From Neckera pumila (lineage: Eukaryota > Streptophyta > Bryopsida > Hypnales > Neckeraceae): DNA of 64,000 bases. Under the pieces are notes generated by a model. That model was given only the letters and a program-made list of their open reading frames with translations. It searched no databases and was not told where the DNA came from. Position numbers and translations under genes: made by a program. Positions within the stretch are counted from its first letter, which is position 1, and every line of letters starts with the position of its first letter. Location of the stretch: positions 2,854,501-2,918,500 of the forward strand of contig OZ018412.1 in the NCBI GenBank assembly GCA_963969595.1, written 5' to 3'. Shown here piece after piece: positions 23,529 to 35,507 of the stretch.

Positions 23529-23617
<89 letters not shown>

Positions 23618-23625
23618 TTTTTTTT
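23529..23625. repeat. (AT)n microsatellite followed by poly-T
   Basis: About 36 AT dinucleotides are followed by about 25 T. Confidence 0.95.
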
Positions 23626-23759
23626 GTAAACATCCTAACACCTTTTAGAACCATATAAGAAATTGGTGATTTGAATGATGTGTACAACCTTTCTAAGTGT
23701 GATTCTACTATGAAAAAAGTACATGGGCTTATAATTATCTCCTAAAAAAAATTGGATTT

Positions 23760-24151
23760 TGAGACATCTTCTAATTTATGCCCTCCAAGTATGTGAGATG
23801 CTTTGGAAGTCATCCTTCACACAATGCACACACCTCATATTTGGAAAGCATGCCAAAATTCCTAAACCAAGAAGGATGAAAATGAAAATAAAAAATGAAG
23901 CCATGAGGCTTGTTCTAATTTATGGCCTCCAAGTATGTGGGGATGCTTTAGAAATCATCCTTCACACAATGCACACACCTCATACTTGGAAAGTATGCCA
24001 ACATTCCTAAACCAAGAAGGATGAAAATGAAAATAAAAAATGAAGCCATGAGGCTTGTTCTAATTTATGGCCTCCAAGTATGTGGGAACGCTTTGGAAGT
24101 CATCCTTCACACAATGCACACACCTCATACTTGGAAAGTATGCCAAAATTC
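23760..24151. repeat. 145-bp tandem repeat, three copies (last partial)
   Basis: Copies begin at about 23760, 23905 and 24050 and share ctaatttatg(c/g)cctccaagtatgtg and ccttcacacaatgcacacacctcata. The third stops after about 100 bp. Open frames through it are incidental. Confidence 0.9.
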
Positions 24152-24593
24152 TTTAAATGAATTAAAACAAAAATTTGAATTTACATTTAGTAACCTTGTA
24201 AGAGAGTACTTATATATATTTAGTGTAAGCAAATATATAGATATAAAAATATATGTAAATATAAAATGAAACTATATACATATATAGTATTTACAAAGTA
24301 AAAGATTAAATTTTATTTTTAATCTCCATGTTATTTTTGGATGTGAGGCCTAAAATTAGTTCAAAACTTATACTTAGAACAAATATTTTCAATTATTCTA
24401 CATGTGTTTTCTAAAAATTCAAAGGTATCCTAGTCTTTAGTGATTGTCAAAAAACTTTAGAGAGAACTTTGGAAATTAGTTTTATGAAATTTTTTCAAAT
24501 TTTTAAATTCAAGTAATTTGCAAAGATTTCACTCATGCTATGTATATAATTCATGTGAACTAATGTGACCCTGTGCCGTTGGCCCAATTTTCA
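24152..24593. other. AT-rich, no gene seen
   Basis: No open frame or motif of note. Confidence 0.5.
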
Positions 24594-24701
24594 TCTACTC
24601 CCGGTTCCACTCCTGGTTCTACTTCCGATTCTACTCCCGGTTCCACTCCTGGTTCTACTTCCGATTCTACTCCCAGTTCTACTCCCGGTTCCACTCCCAG
24701 T
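24594..24701. repeat. 12-bp minisatellite (ctactcccggtt-like)
   Basis: About nine imperfect 12-bp units alternate ccggttccactc, ctggttctactt and ccgattctactc. Confidence 0.85.
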
Positions 24702-24911
24702 ACCAAGAACGCCACCAAAATCAAAATAAAAGTAATTTTCTAATTTTTTAATCAATAAATATTTTGAAATTCAATAACTTTTGCACCACCGCTCCAAACG
24801 CCACGAAACCAAGCCGGTGCACCCCTCCTCGGCGAGAGCTTTCCGACGGTACCAAGCATGCGGCCGAGGGACGCACGGTCAGGAAGTTGTCCAAACTACA
24901 AACAAAATACA

Positions 24912-24953
24912 ACAGAACAAAACAAAACAAAACAAAACAAAACAAAACAAAAC
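24912..24953. repeat. (AAAAC)n microsatellite
   Basis: About eight AAAAC units, just right of a short GC-rich patch (24785-24895) of unknown origin. Confidence 0.9.
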
Positions 24954-26585
24954 TGCTTTTTTTGGAACATCCCAAGATTGGGCATTAATCTGTTCTTGTC
25001 TATTCTTGCATTAGATCAGTTCCACTTTGTTTCATGACACAGATTATACTTTGTCCATATGTGCTTTCTATATTTCTTGACAGGAAACAACTTGCACCAG
25101 CTGTAAGAAACTTTTACTTGCAATGTTCTAAACTCATGCAGTCTTTTATCAGAAAAGACTTGCTATATCACACAAAATAAAGCTCAAATCTCTTTCCACT
25201 ATAGATTTTCCTCATACATCATATGGAATATCCATCATCTTTCCTTCTAAGTATAAGCAAGTTACAGCATAAATCATGAATTAACGGATCTAGAGTTTTT
25301 GGAGAGTTTCGAAAATGCTCCTAGAGGCTGCAGACCTCACCTGTGCCCATCCCACAACATGACAAAAATGGAATGTTAGTAGGGTACACGAGGTGTCTTC
25401 AATCTGCAAGCGCTTGTTATTGCTTTCACTAGGAGAACTTAATCAAATACAACATCAAAAACATGCTACATCAAGTTGCTTGCTCGCTTAGTCTGTCAAC
25501 CTGGAAACATGCGGAGGAATGTGAAGTGTTCGCCATATTGAAGAGATTTCCCACTCTGTTTTTTACCACTCAGAAATGCTCAGCACCAAATCGTAAACGT
25601 ATACAGTAGGACTAACTTCACAAAGCAAGAATCGATCATTTGGATCTACACTGCCTCCGTAGCAGGTACCACTCTCGCAAGCAAACCCAGCAAACAACTC
25701 TGCAGTCTAGGATGTTTAGGATTGAGCCTAAGTCTGCTGTCAGAAGTTTCTTTCATCACCGTCAAAAATTCTCTCTCATCACCGGCAGTCAGTGATTGCA
25801 CAGGTGATGAAACTCATCAGCCACAGTATGTATTTGCAATCTGAAGTCATTAAAACTTAAACTTCTAAGTTTGCAACTTTGTCACAGAGCAATCATAGTA
25901 AGACTATGCATCCAGCCGATTTGATGAAAAAAATTTGGTACGCTTGTATTAGTACCAGTAACGAACACCTGCTGGCTAATAAAGTCCATTACTTTCAAAG
26001 CACAGTGGCGGCCAAAATTTTTTACTCTTGCTAATTTTCAAAATACTACACAAGGTTGAACTGTTTCATTATGCTGTGCTTTAAGCATACAACTCATACC
26101 CCCATAGTACAAACTGTTTACTGTAATACGTTGAATTAAGTTATGGTGTCTTAAGATCCCAATGGGATAAGATCTATTAGATCTTTTCAAAATTCCTCCA
26201 TTAACTTCATGGGTGGGAGGGTGGGAATTTTTATCATTCTTTTTAATGATCTCTAAATCAAAGAAATAGAGAGTTGAATAATCAAAAAACCTATATTTTC
26301 TTACTCAAAAATATATAGAGAGTATAATAGTCAAGCATTCTAACTCTTTTTGAACAAATAAATATGTAGGAAGTAGACTAATTAAGAGGTCTGTTTCTTC
26401 CTAAATCCTAAAAATATAGAGAGATTAGACTCCTCATATAGCAAAATTTATAATAGTAAATATGTCATGTCAAAGATATTTGTCTATTTTTATCACGTAA
26501 ATTTTCTTTGTTTCCAATAGGGCTATCTTAAAGTAAGTATGTCCTAAGAATGATTCTAGCCACTTGAACTTGACTAAGGAATCTT
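24954..26585. other. Gene-poor, moderately GC-richer stretch; possible orphan exon on the minus strand
   Basis: The sequence from 25000 to 26100 is less AT-rich than its surroundings and resembles untranslated or intronic DNA of an old gene. On the minus strand 25813-25646 is open, is coding-like (contains AGDEREFLTVMKE and NPKHPRLQSCLL) and ends at a TAG at 25648-25646. It could be a terminal exon, but no upstream exon was found and I do not recognise the family. Confidence 0.25.
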
Positions 26586-26586
26586 G

Positions 26587-26661
26587 GAAAACAAAACAAA
26601 ACAAAACAAAACAAACAAACAAACAAACAAACAAACAAACAAACAAACAAACAAACAAACA
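26587..26661. repeat. (AAAAC)n/(AAAC)n microsatellite
   Basis: Four AAAAC units are followed by about fourteen AAAC units. Confidence 0.95.
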
Positions 26662-27047
26662 GCTTCATTTAAGGTATTGATATTTGAAAGCAACTATACC
26701 AAATTCAATGAAAATTGTCAATCTCAATGGTGACAAAGTAAAAGAATTCTATTATAAAAGGGTTGTTTTACTTTTCAAAGGTGAAATTATTCTAATGTCA
26801 ATGGTTCCTTTCACTTTTCAATAAAATAAAAGAACTCCAATGTGAAATGTATCTTTTACATTTCAAAAATTAAAAGAACTCTAATATAAGAGGTTGTTTT
26901 ATCTTTTAAACATAAGTGTATAAAAAGAATGGCAAGAGCCATATAAAACATTATTTGCGTTTATTACATTGGATTTATTTACAATTACTAGTTGTTATCA
27001 AGTTTGAATTATAGATTTTAATTTTATAAAACAATAGAAAATCCACA

Positions 27048-28153
27048 ATGACAAAAGGGAGAGGAAAAGGCAATGTGAGCCTAAAGCACAAGGCTCATGC
27101 AAGAGCACGGTATGAGAGAACTTTGAAGAAAACATTTAAAAGAATAGGTCCACATAAAGAAAATGAATGCGTAATGATTTCACTACCTCGCAATTTGGAA
27201 GACAATGCTTTAGATGGAACAATTATAGATGAGGTTCCAAAGGACTATTTAGCGGTACACAAAAACAAAGTAGCCATCCAAGATAAGAGTACCAAAGAAA
27301 TAGTGCTAGTGATTTCTTTCACAAAATTCAAAGACATTGAATCCTCTAAAGAATATGAAGACTTCGAGAAACTAACAATGTCTCTAGCCAAATTGAGGAA
27401 GGGAGGCTCGGGCTACATAAAAAACAATAAGGCCCAAGTTAATGGAAAAATGTTTGCATTGGGATGGAGAGGTGGCATGGATAGAGGATACACCATGGGT
27501 CACTATGTCATGGGGCGTAGTATTAAAAATTCTGAAACCACTATAAATGAATGGAAAAAAGACCAAGTGGAGTTGGTCAAATGGATTGCAAAATTTTATG
27601 AATCAAGGTTTATGGAACTAGGACCATGCATATACGGAAAAAATATTGATGAGGCATTGCAAGTTGGCGTTCCATTATTAGGCCAAACAGAATTACAAAT
27701 CTGGAACAAAACTTTGTAGGATTCACAAGCACTCTCACTTACACCGTTGATGATTTTTACAATACCATCCATCGGGATCAAGATCATAATTCTTATGTGT
27801 ATGAAATTTGGGCACCTACAAATTGGGAGATTGGCTAAAGCAGATGATGGATTTTATTGTAATGGGGGCACTTTGTTATTCCAAGTTACAAACTCTATGT
27901 TGACTTTGGAAGATGTGATGGCATTGTTGAAATAATTTGGCGAGGAAAAAATGACTTCTACGCTACTTCACAATCAAGAATGATAGAAGGATTTACACGT
28001 GTTGGCACATCTACATAAATACCTAAAAGTTTGGTAGATAGAGTAAAAAGTTTGATAAAAAAGCAAAGAGATGGAAAAGATGTGAATCCCCAAGTACGTG
28101 GACTAAAAGAAATTGTTGAGCAAAAGAAGCAGAAACTACATCATAATAGATAA
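27048..28153 (+). pseudogene. Tet-like (TET/JBP-type) 2OG-Fe(II) oxygenase pseudogene
   Basis: TET/JBP enzymes oxidise 5-methylpyrimidines in DNA using Fe(II) and 2-oxoglutarate. From the ATG at 27048 a basic N-terminus (KGRGKGNVSLKHKAHARAR) leads into the domain, with GKMFALGWRGGMDRGY at about 27450. Near 27683 the frame shifts. The next frame gives FTSTLTYTVDDFYN and the metal-binding H-R-D (27770-27778), then YEIWAPTNWEIG. A second shift at 27830-27838 gives ADDGFYCNGG. A third at the G run near 27865 gives HFVIPSYKLYVDFG, then CDGIVEIIWRGKNDFYAT, and the 2OG-binding Arg in FTRVGTST (codon 27998-28000). The position where I expect the second metal His (D-x-H-x-T) is Tyr (TAC, 27959-27961). 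TAA at 28016-28018 replaces an expected Gln. A tail of about 45 residues ends at 28153. The match is to the Tet-like group expanded in basidiomycete fungi, recalled from memory. Confidence 0.82.
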
Positions 28154-28305
28154 AATACTATAGTTTCTAATAAAACATTTTAGGGACTTATAAACTTTAT
28201 AAAAATATAACGATTTACCTATTTGTTGTCTAATTTGAAACTATTGTACATTATAATGGATTGTTTTTGTTTCAACTATGTGAATCCTTCTAATTGAATC
28301 ATATT
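28154..28305. other. 3' flank of the Tet-like remnant
   Basis: AT-rich; no motif beyond ordinary AATAAA-like hexamers. Confidence 0.3.
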
Positions 28306-29245
28306 TTGTTTCGTTAGCTTCCCATTTTATTCCCTAAACCATTTGAATGGCAAATGGTTTAGCTTTCCATTTTTTCCTAAATTGCTTGAATGGCGATTTC
28401 GTTCCTTAGATTTCCATTTTTTTTCCTAAACCGTTTGAATGGCAATTTCTTTCATTAGCTTCCCATATTTTTTCCCTAAACCACTTGAAGGATAATATAT
28501 GTCCAAAAGCTTCCCATTTTTTTCCCTTAGCTTCCCAATTTATTTTTTACTTATCATCAAATTTTTTCCTTGTAGCTCTTTAAATTTTTTTTACCTTCTA
28601 CAATTTTGTACTTCCTTTCATATTTATATCCTAACCTTTGTGTTTACCTCTAAATACCTTTTACACTTTTTTGGCTTCCCTTTATAATAGTCTCATAATT
28701 TTTTTGGCCTACCTTCATAAATGTGTCATAATCTTGGGGTTTATATTCCTAAACCTTCTATAATTTGTTTGATTATCTTCACACTTGTGTCCTATTTTTT
28801 AGGGGAACCTTTCTATTTTTTGAGGGGACCTATTTTTTGGCGTGTCCTCAATTTGGGATTTATCACCCTAAATCTTGTTTTTCTTACTTGTATAATTGTG
28901 TCCAAGTTTTTTGGCCTACCTTCATTATTGTGTTCTAATTTTTTGACTTACCTTTATAAAGCTTCTATAAATTTTTAGCTAAGATTTTTAGTTTCTATGG
29001 TGGAATTTCATTTCTATCACTTCCAATTTTTTTCCATGCCATTCTATATCCATTGACATTCTTTATATTTTTGGCCCCCATGAAACCTTAGTCTAAGAGG
29101 GCTTTTAATTTTTTTCATGAATGGGGTAGTATTTTTTGTTTGTATGTTGGATCTTTATTTTCATCTTCCCCTATTTTTTTCTAAAGTTATAGTATTTTTT
29201 ATTTTTATTTCTATGGTGGATTTAGTTTCCTCAGCTCCTATCTGA
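28306..29245. repeat. T-rich imperfect repeats
   Basis: A roughly 60-bp motif (gcttcccatttt...ccctaaaccatttgaatggc) recurs three to four times from 28310 to 28500. It is followed by looser 50-90 bp repeats of tttggcctaccttca and ctaaaccttctataattt. No coding potential beyond low-complexity frames. Confidence 0.6.
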
Positions 29246-29850
29246 GGTAATTACACCTAAAATTGCACACTACAGATTCTTGCCTAAAATGTACTCCTAC
29301 TATTTATGAGAATCTATAATCGCTTTCAAAAACATCTATTTGAATCTATATTTGAATCTATAATTGCTTTCAAAAACATCTATTTAAAAAACATCTATTT
29401 TCGCACTTTGAAAATTCGTAGTTTATTCATATGATGTCTATAAAATGCATTCCAAGAGATTCTAAAATCTCCTTTTCATTACCAATAGGATTCCACAAAA
29501 AAAATATTCCAATATAATAATGGGAACCATGCTGAATTGCTTATTTGTGTGATTTTAGGTGTACCTACCTTGAACTCTAAAATCCAACCCAAATCCATTT
29601 CAGACATGACCTAAGGTATTTTTGGGGGGCTGGATGAGCGCAAGGGCACATGTTTGGGACTTTGGGCAGGTGAGGTAGTGGAGTCCAAGGGAAGGTGAGG
29701 TGGCGGGGTCCAATTGACGCTGAGGTGGCAGGATGGGGTGAGGGAGCAGAGCAAGTTGATGGGGGTGGGGGAGCATTTATGAGTGCACTGTGCTTTCCAG
29801 AAAAAAAAATAAAAAACAAAGGTGCCTTAGGGCCACTTCACACTATGGCC
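29246..29850. other. No gene seen
   Basis: A G-rich tract (29615-29775) of ggtgaggtgg-like repeats gives a spurious proline-rich minus-strand frame. I do not call it. Confidence 0.5.
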
Positions 29851-29855
29851 GTCGG

Positions 29856-30070
29856 TTGAGAGTCCGTCGGTTTCTACCAATCAAATTTCAGAAACCCCGA
29901 AGTTTGGCCTCTTGAGCCTTTACACTACGCGCCACAATCCAAAGTCCGTCGCTCTCAAAACTGCCTACATGGCAGCAAAATGCTTACATGGCAGAAAAAT
30001 TCGACGGACTCTCAAGGAGAGTTTGGATCTTGCAAAATGTAGGACCCAAACTCTCCTCGAGAGTCCGTCA
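29856..30070. repeat. GAGAGTCCGTCG inverted-repeat cluster with a 24-bp hairpin
   Basis: The motif gagagtccgtc occurs at about 29857 and 30059, and inverted at about 30003. Arms 30003-30026 and 30046-30069 pair at 23 of 24 positions around a 19-nt loop. A MITE or small-RNA precursor is possible. Confidence 0.65.
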
Positions 30071-30159
30071 AATTTTTCAGAATTTTTTTTTCATAAAAAT
30101 AAGAAACTGACAAGATCTTGGCCGCTAGATCTCTGTGGACTGTTTTTCTCGCCTCTCCC

Positions 30160-30232
30160 TTTGTTATTTGTTATTTGTTATTTGTTACGGAGTATTTTTT
30201 ATTTTTTATTTTTTATTTTTTATTTTTTATTT
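30160..30232. repeat. (TTATTTG)n and (ATTTTTT)n microsatellites
   Basis: Four ttatttg units are followed by about five attttttt units. The long hydrophobic frames over them are low-complexity artefacts. Confidence 0.85.
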
Positions 30233-30239
30233 GTCGCCG

Positions 30240-31107
30240 TTGGGGTTTGAAACCTAGTCTCCACCATGACAATGGGGAGTCTTTACATTCAATGTACCTA
30301 CTTCCTTTTGCATTCCCTTTGCATAGGATGCCCCCTTCTTATTCCAGTGCCATCCTCTTATTCCATTTATATCCTTTATATTGCTTGTTTGATGATGAGA
30401 GCATGTGTTGTGATTTTTTTTCCAAGGCCGTTTATGACCCTTTTTCCATGTTTTTTTACCTATCATTTATTGCTCATTTCTTTGGACTTTCACCAAAAGT
30501 TTGGACTCTCAATCCCATGGCCTCTCGACTTGGACAGCCATAGTGTGGTTGACATCGTCTCCTCCTCCGACTCTCCACCCTTTACCCCTCTTGCTGCGGA
30601 GGATGACCCAGCATTTGAAGGCTGCCCTCACCTTTGCTTCAGGCACATGAGGCTATGACTTCATTTTTGTTGTCAAATTTTGAGATTTTGAGATTTTTGA
30701 ATATAGATGGTTCCTCATGGTAGAATACTTGTAATTCATTGTCTCCACCATTTGGATTTTTCAGGGGAAGTGATTAGAGTTATGAATTCAACCATAGAAA
30801 AATTGCCAATGTAAACTGGATTTCTTAAACCTATGCCTACAATTTTGGCATTTTTCATGTGCTCTACACTTGCTTTTGGGCTGAATTTTTTTGACCATGT
30901 TCCTAACTTATATGAGAAGCCAAATCCAAGGAGTAACCACCAAAATGGAATTCCATTCATGTCAATTTTAGCAGTCAAATAGCAGCTGCCCGCAATTTCA
31001 GCAGTGAAAAAATAAAAAATCTCAAATCTGAACCCTTAGATCTCACTCAGTTTGAGGAATTTAACCGTGAAAATTGGTAGGTAGGTAAATAATGTAGATA
31101 AGTTCAA
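30240..31107. other. No supported gene
   Basis: Mixed sequence with frames open by chance on both strands. No domain recognised. Confidence 0.4.
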
Positions 31108-31226
31108 GATCCTACGGTTACATGTGTACAAAAATGTTGTTTTTTTTCAAAAATTGGTACTTGTACTAGAAGTGGCAGTTTTGGAGTGTTTTTGGTAAAA
31201 ACATAGTCAAAACCTTTAGGGGTTAA
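31108..31226 (-). mobile_element. Truncated end of a TTAA|CCCCTAAAG element
   Basis: gatcctacggttac...ggcagttttggag...aacctttagggg|TTAA (TTAA at 31223-31226) matches the right-hand end of the element at 61904-62825 (gatcctatggtta...cctttagg). The remaining part is not recognisable upstream. Confidence 0.6.
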
Positions 31227-33850
31227 TTGTATTTAAGATGATCCAATTTTTATATAAAAAATTGAAAAGGGCATATTTCAATAACCTATAGTTTTTTGTA
31301 AATTCATTCATGCAGTTTTTTAAGTGAGGCTATCTTACATATAAAATTTAAGTGTCCAATTTTACTTTTCCTCTACTACATATGTGTATTAGTATATACA
31401 CCATAAAACCAACAATAATCAATTGAATTCAAGTGCCATTGACCAAGTGGTAGTTTTGACCCCCCTACAGGCAAAGTGTCCACTAAACAAACAATTAGAA
31501 ATTCGAATAAGTTCTTATGAAGTCAATTTTGGTCAGATGTTCACAAAATTTTGATACAAGATGTGAACATTTCCCCCCTTCGTGGGAATATCATTTTTTT
31601 TTGCCCTAAATTTTTTTGGTAGCCCTTGCAATTTGGGCATTTTTTGGACATCTTGCAAAAACTCTCTTCAACTATTGAAATTTGGCATTTATATAACTAA
31701 TGAAATTTGGCATTTATATAACTAATGAAATGTGGCATAAAGTTATTAAAAAAAATTAGTTTTCAAATCACATTCTCAGAGGATTCAAACTTTATTAGCT
31801 ATATTGGTTGGCTTCAATAAAAAAAAACTTTTCTTCTAACCTCAAGCCCTATTATCTTGCAATATGTGAAGTCAAAGTTCTTGAAAATTTTCCCACATAT
31901 TCCAAATATTTTTCTTTAATATTTTACCAATTGGATTTAAAAATAAATAAATTTCCTCATTGCACAAGAAATTATCAAAAAATGATTAGTACATTGCCAA
32001 TGTACTTAATCTTCTTGCTTTGAAGGTTGATTTTGAGTAAGCTAGACTCTACATTTGCTTTCAAATTTTTCCATGAAGGAATCTAATATCATATATTTAC
32101 AAATAGTCAAATCTCGCCTTTGTGTAGATCAAAATCCTTACTCCAAGAAGGCTTGAATCTTGAAGTTTGCTGACTGTAGTTTGGCAAAAATGAAAGAATT
32201 TTTTTTTCTTACTTCAAATGTTATAATTTTTTAATCCACGTGGTCAAGTGGGCTAAAATTTTTCCACAAATTGCTTTAGTTATGTAATATACTTTTGTAC
32301 GGTTGGAATTAAAATCATATATATGTATAATTTTGGACAATGCATCAAAAACTGGCAATTTTGGAGTTTTCTTTTTCTAAAACATCCTTGGCCTTTAGGA
32401 TAACATAATATAACATTGAATACTTTAGAATCCCTACTAAAACTATCCCACAAACATCTCATTCAATATGAGTGTAATAGATACATATGGCTTCAAAGAT
32501 TGGATTTAAATCCCAGGGAGATCACTCCTTGTAATTTAAGGTATACACCTCAGTTAAGCCCTTGATGTGGGGCTATTTATCTGGATTATTGCATTTAAAA
32601 TGATCGTATTTTTACATAAAAAACTACAAGGGGCATTTTTTCAATCCCCTGAGGTTTTTGTAAATTCATTCATGCTGTTTTTTAAGTGGAGCTATTTAAC
32701 ATATAAAATTTAAGTGTCCAATTTTTTCCTGCCCCCAGCTTTCTTCACAAATTTTTCCTTCCTTCTACTACATATGTGTATAGGATATACATCACGAAAC
32801 CAACAACAATTAATTGAATACAAGTGACATTGACCAATTGGCAGTTTTTAATTTCTAAAGGCCAATTATGTATTGAACAAACAATTGAAAATCTAGGTAG
32901 GTTTCTATGAAGTCAATTTATATTCAAGAAATTTTGATACAAGATGTGAATATGTACCCCTTTAGTGGGAATTTCATTTTTTTTTCCATCCTCAATATTT
33001 TTGGAAAGCCTTGCAATTTGGTCATCTTTTGCAAAAACTCTCATCAACTATTAAAATTTGGCATTTATGTGAGTATTAAAATACAGCATACAATTGTCAA
33101 AAAAAATTATTTCTCAAATCACATTCCAAAAGAAATCAAGCCTTTTTAGCAATGTTGAGGCAGCCTCAAGAAAAATTCGTTCCTTCTAACCTCAAGCCCT
33201 ATTATCTTGCAATATATAAAGTCAAAGTTCTTGAAGTTTTTTCCACATATTCCAAATGTTTGTCTCTAATTTTTTTCCATTTGGATTTTAAATTAAAAAT
33301 TTCTTCATTGCACAAGAAAGCATCAAAAAATGATTAGTATATTGTCAATGTACTTAATTTCCTTGCATGGCAAACTAATATAGATTAAGTTAGATTCCAT
33401 ATTTGCTTTTGAAATTTTTCATGAGTGAACCTAACATCATATACTTATGAATATCTAAAATCTTCATTGTTGTGTAGACCAAAAAGTTTAGTCCAAGAAG
33501 GTTGGAAGTCTACTAAACCCTAGTTTGCAAGAATGAACATAGTTTTTTCCTCACTTCAAACATTATAATCTTTCAATCCAAGTAGTCAAATAGGCTAAAA
33601 TATTTTTCGCACATTATCTTAAGTATAAAATAAACTTTTTCATGTTTGAAATTCAAAAAAAACAAAAATGTATTTTAGACAATACATCAAATATTGGCAA
33701 TTTTGGATTGTTCCTCTTTCAAAACACCCTTTTATCTTTAGGGATTAATAACATTGAATACTTTAGAATCTTTATTGAAAATATCTTGTAAACACGTATA
33801 GTTTCAAAGATTAACGCATATAGTTTCAAAGATTGGAATTAAATAATGGA
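31227..33850. repeat. Tandem duplication, unit about 1.36 kb, each copy ending like a TTAA|CCCCTAAAG element
   Basis: Copy 1 (from about 31219) and copy 2 (from about 32587) share long segments: cattcatgc(a/t)gttttttaagtg, taacctcaagccctattatcttgcaatat, and gcaattttgga...ctttagg ends at about 32345-32397 and 33700-33744. Divergence is moderate, so the duplication is not recent. No coding frame is conserved between copies. Confidence 0.75.
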
Positions 33851-34185
33851 CAATAAATTATATCCTTAAGTTGTACACTTTTCAATTTGTTGAATCCATT
33901 AACTCAAGGTAAACCTCCCTATCTTTGCAATGGGACAATTTTTGCCACTTTTGGGTAATGTCTTACATTTACACTTAATTTTCTTGATAGATACATCGCT
34001 AATATAATGACACAATTTTAGTCAACCACCCTTCATTGTAGATTATCTTGACTATGTCTATTGTATCATTCATATGAAATTGTCTGTCCACATCAATACT
34101 CATTATACTGTTAAAAATTTGCACAACCCCTTAGAGGATGCAGTCCTTGAAAAAAATAAGGATATAGGTGCAAACACTAGGTATT
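33851..34185. repeat. Dispersed repeat, first copy (partner at 35720-35990)
   Basis: ggtaaacctcccta, atttgccacttttg, tacatttacacttaattt and cattatact/atatta blocks recur in the same order at 35720-35990. Confidence 0.7.
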
Positions 34186-34226
34186 TTATGTGTGTGTGTG
34201 TGTGTGTGTGTGTGGGGGGGGGGGTG
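34186..34226. repeat. (GT)n-(G)n microsatellite
   Basis: About a dozen TG units are followed by a G run. Confidence 0.95.
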
Positions 34227-35507
34227 GGGTATTTTTTGTCTACTATTTATTTTGCACCCTACCATTATGTAATTTTCTAATATGGTTCATTAAAGGAGGG
34301 GCATACGTTAATTGTAATTCTCAATTGCAATGAATATGCTATATTTATTCAATTTTTTTACACTACTTACAATCACAAAATTGGATGTAGGGTTTAGAGT
34401 TAACAATTAGGGGGCTTCTTAACCCCTTAGTGCTTTGACGTCTAGAAATTCATATTTAATTCCACAAAGCTCCCAAAAATATGAAACAACTTGAGTTAGA
34501 TGCCAATTCCATTTGTCATTCAAGAAAAATTATTGAAAAATATTTGAAGAATTTTTTCATCACCGATCTTGGCAGTTTCATAAACCTAATAAATTTTGAG
34601 ATATATTTGCTCAAATATATAGATCAATTATCATATTGGATGCGAAATTATGCTTTTGTCCCTGTATCAAGTCTGTTGACTTTGACAAAATTTTCTTGTC
34701 ATCACCACAAACAACATACATTCCAAACCTATAACCTTAGTTCTTAAGCATTTTCATTTATAGATTTTTATTTTAATTTTAAAACAAATGAAACAGGATT
34801 TCATTACAGTAGGAAGAAAATAAAACCACCAAGGCGCCAACCACAAGTGGCCTAACCGCATTTACAGATTTTTAGTAGCAGAATTGGTATTTATGTAAAA
34901 TGTAGATATTTGTAGCTTCAAAAATCAGAATCCAATTTCATTTCATTTGTAAAAAAAATCAAAAATCAAAATTGTAGGCTTTGCAATTAGCTGGGTTGTA
35001 AACTCATTTAGTCAATCTTTTCTTTTGAAGTTACTGGTTTTGGAGAAATGCATTTCTGAATGCACTTTCGTATTCGTATGTTCAAAATTTGTTACCTAAG
35101 CACATGGAAATATAACCACAGACTGCATGTTAATTCTATATTCAACTGCAATCCCATTTAATTCTCAGACTAAGACTGCTATGTAAATTAGATCTTCTGA
35201 ATTTAAAGAATCTAGAACAAAAGGATAATGTAGTGTAAATATGGGGTTAAATGCTAGTCCTAAAACCATAATTAAGACTTTTGTCCCATTGAATTAATAA
35301 AAGGGGGGGGGGGAGGTATCCTAATGCACCCCATTATTCTACACCCTATAGTATTTACACTACACCCAATGACATTTTACATACACTATAGTATAACCAA
35401 TCATATTATACTTATTATCTCTAATGTTCTTTTGGCACCCTATCATTTGTTTTCACGTATATTGCTCCTTCTACCACTTACTGCATCCTACGAGCCCGGC
35501 TTCTTCT
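34227..35507. other. No gene; possible element ends
   Basis: TTAA at 34419 is followed by CCCCTTAGTGC, resembling the TTAA|CCCCT element ends. At 34795-34865 a GC-richer segment (accaccaaggcgccaacc) read on the minus strand resembles a plant LINE 3' end; this is weak. A G run lies at about 35303-35312. No coding sequence recognised. Confidence 0.35.

Noticed and set aside
30118..30543. 141-codon hydrophobic frame
   Set aside because: It runs through T-rich microsatellites; the apparent membrane segments are low complexity.
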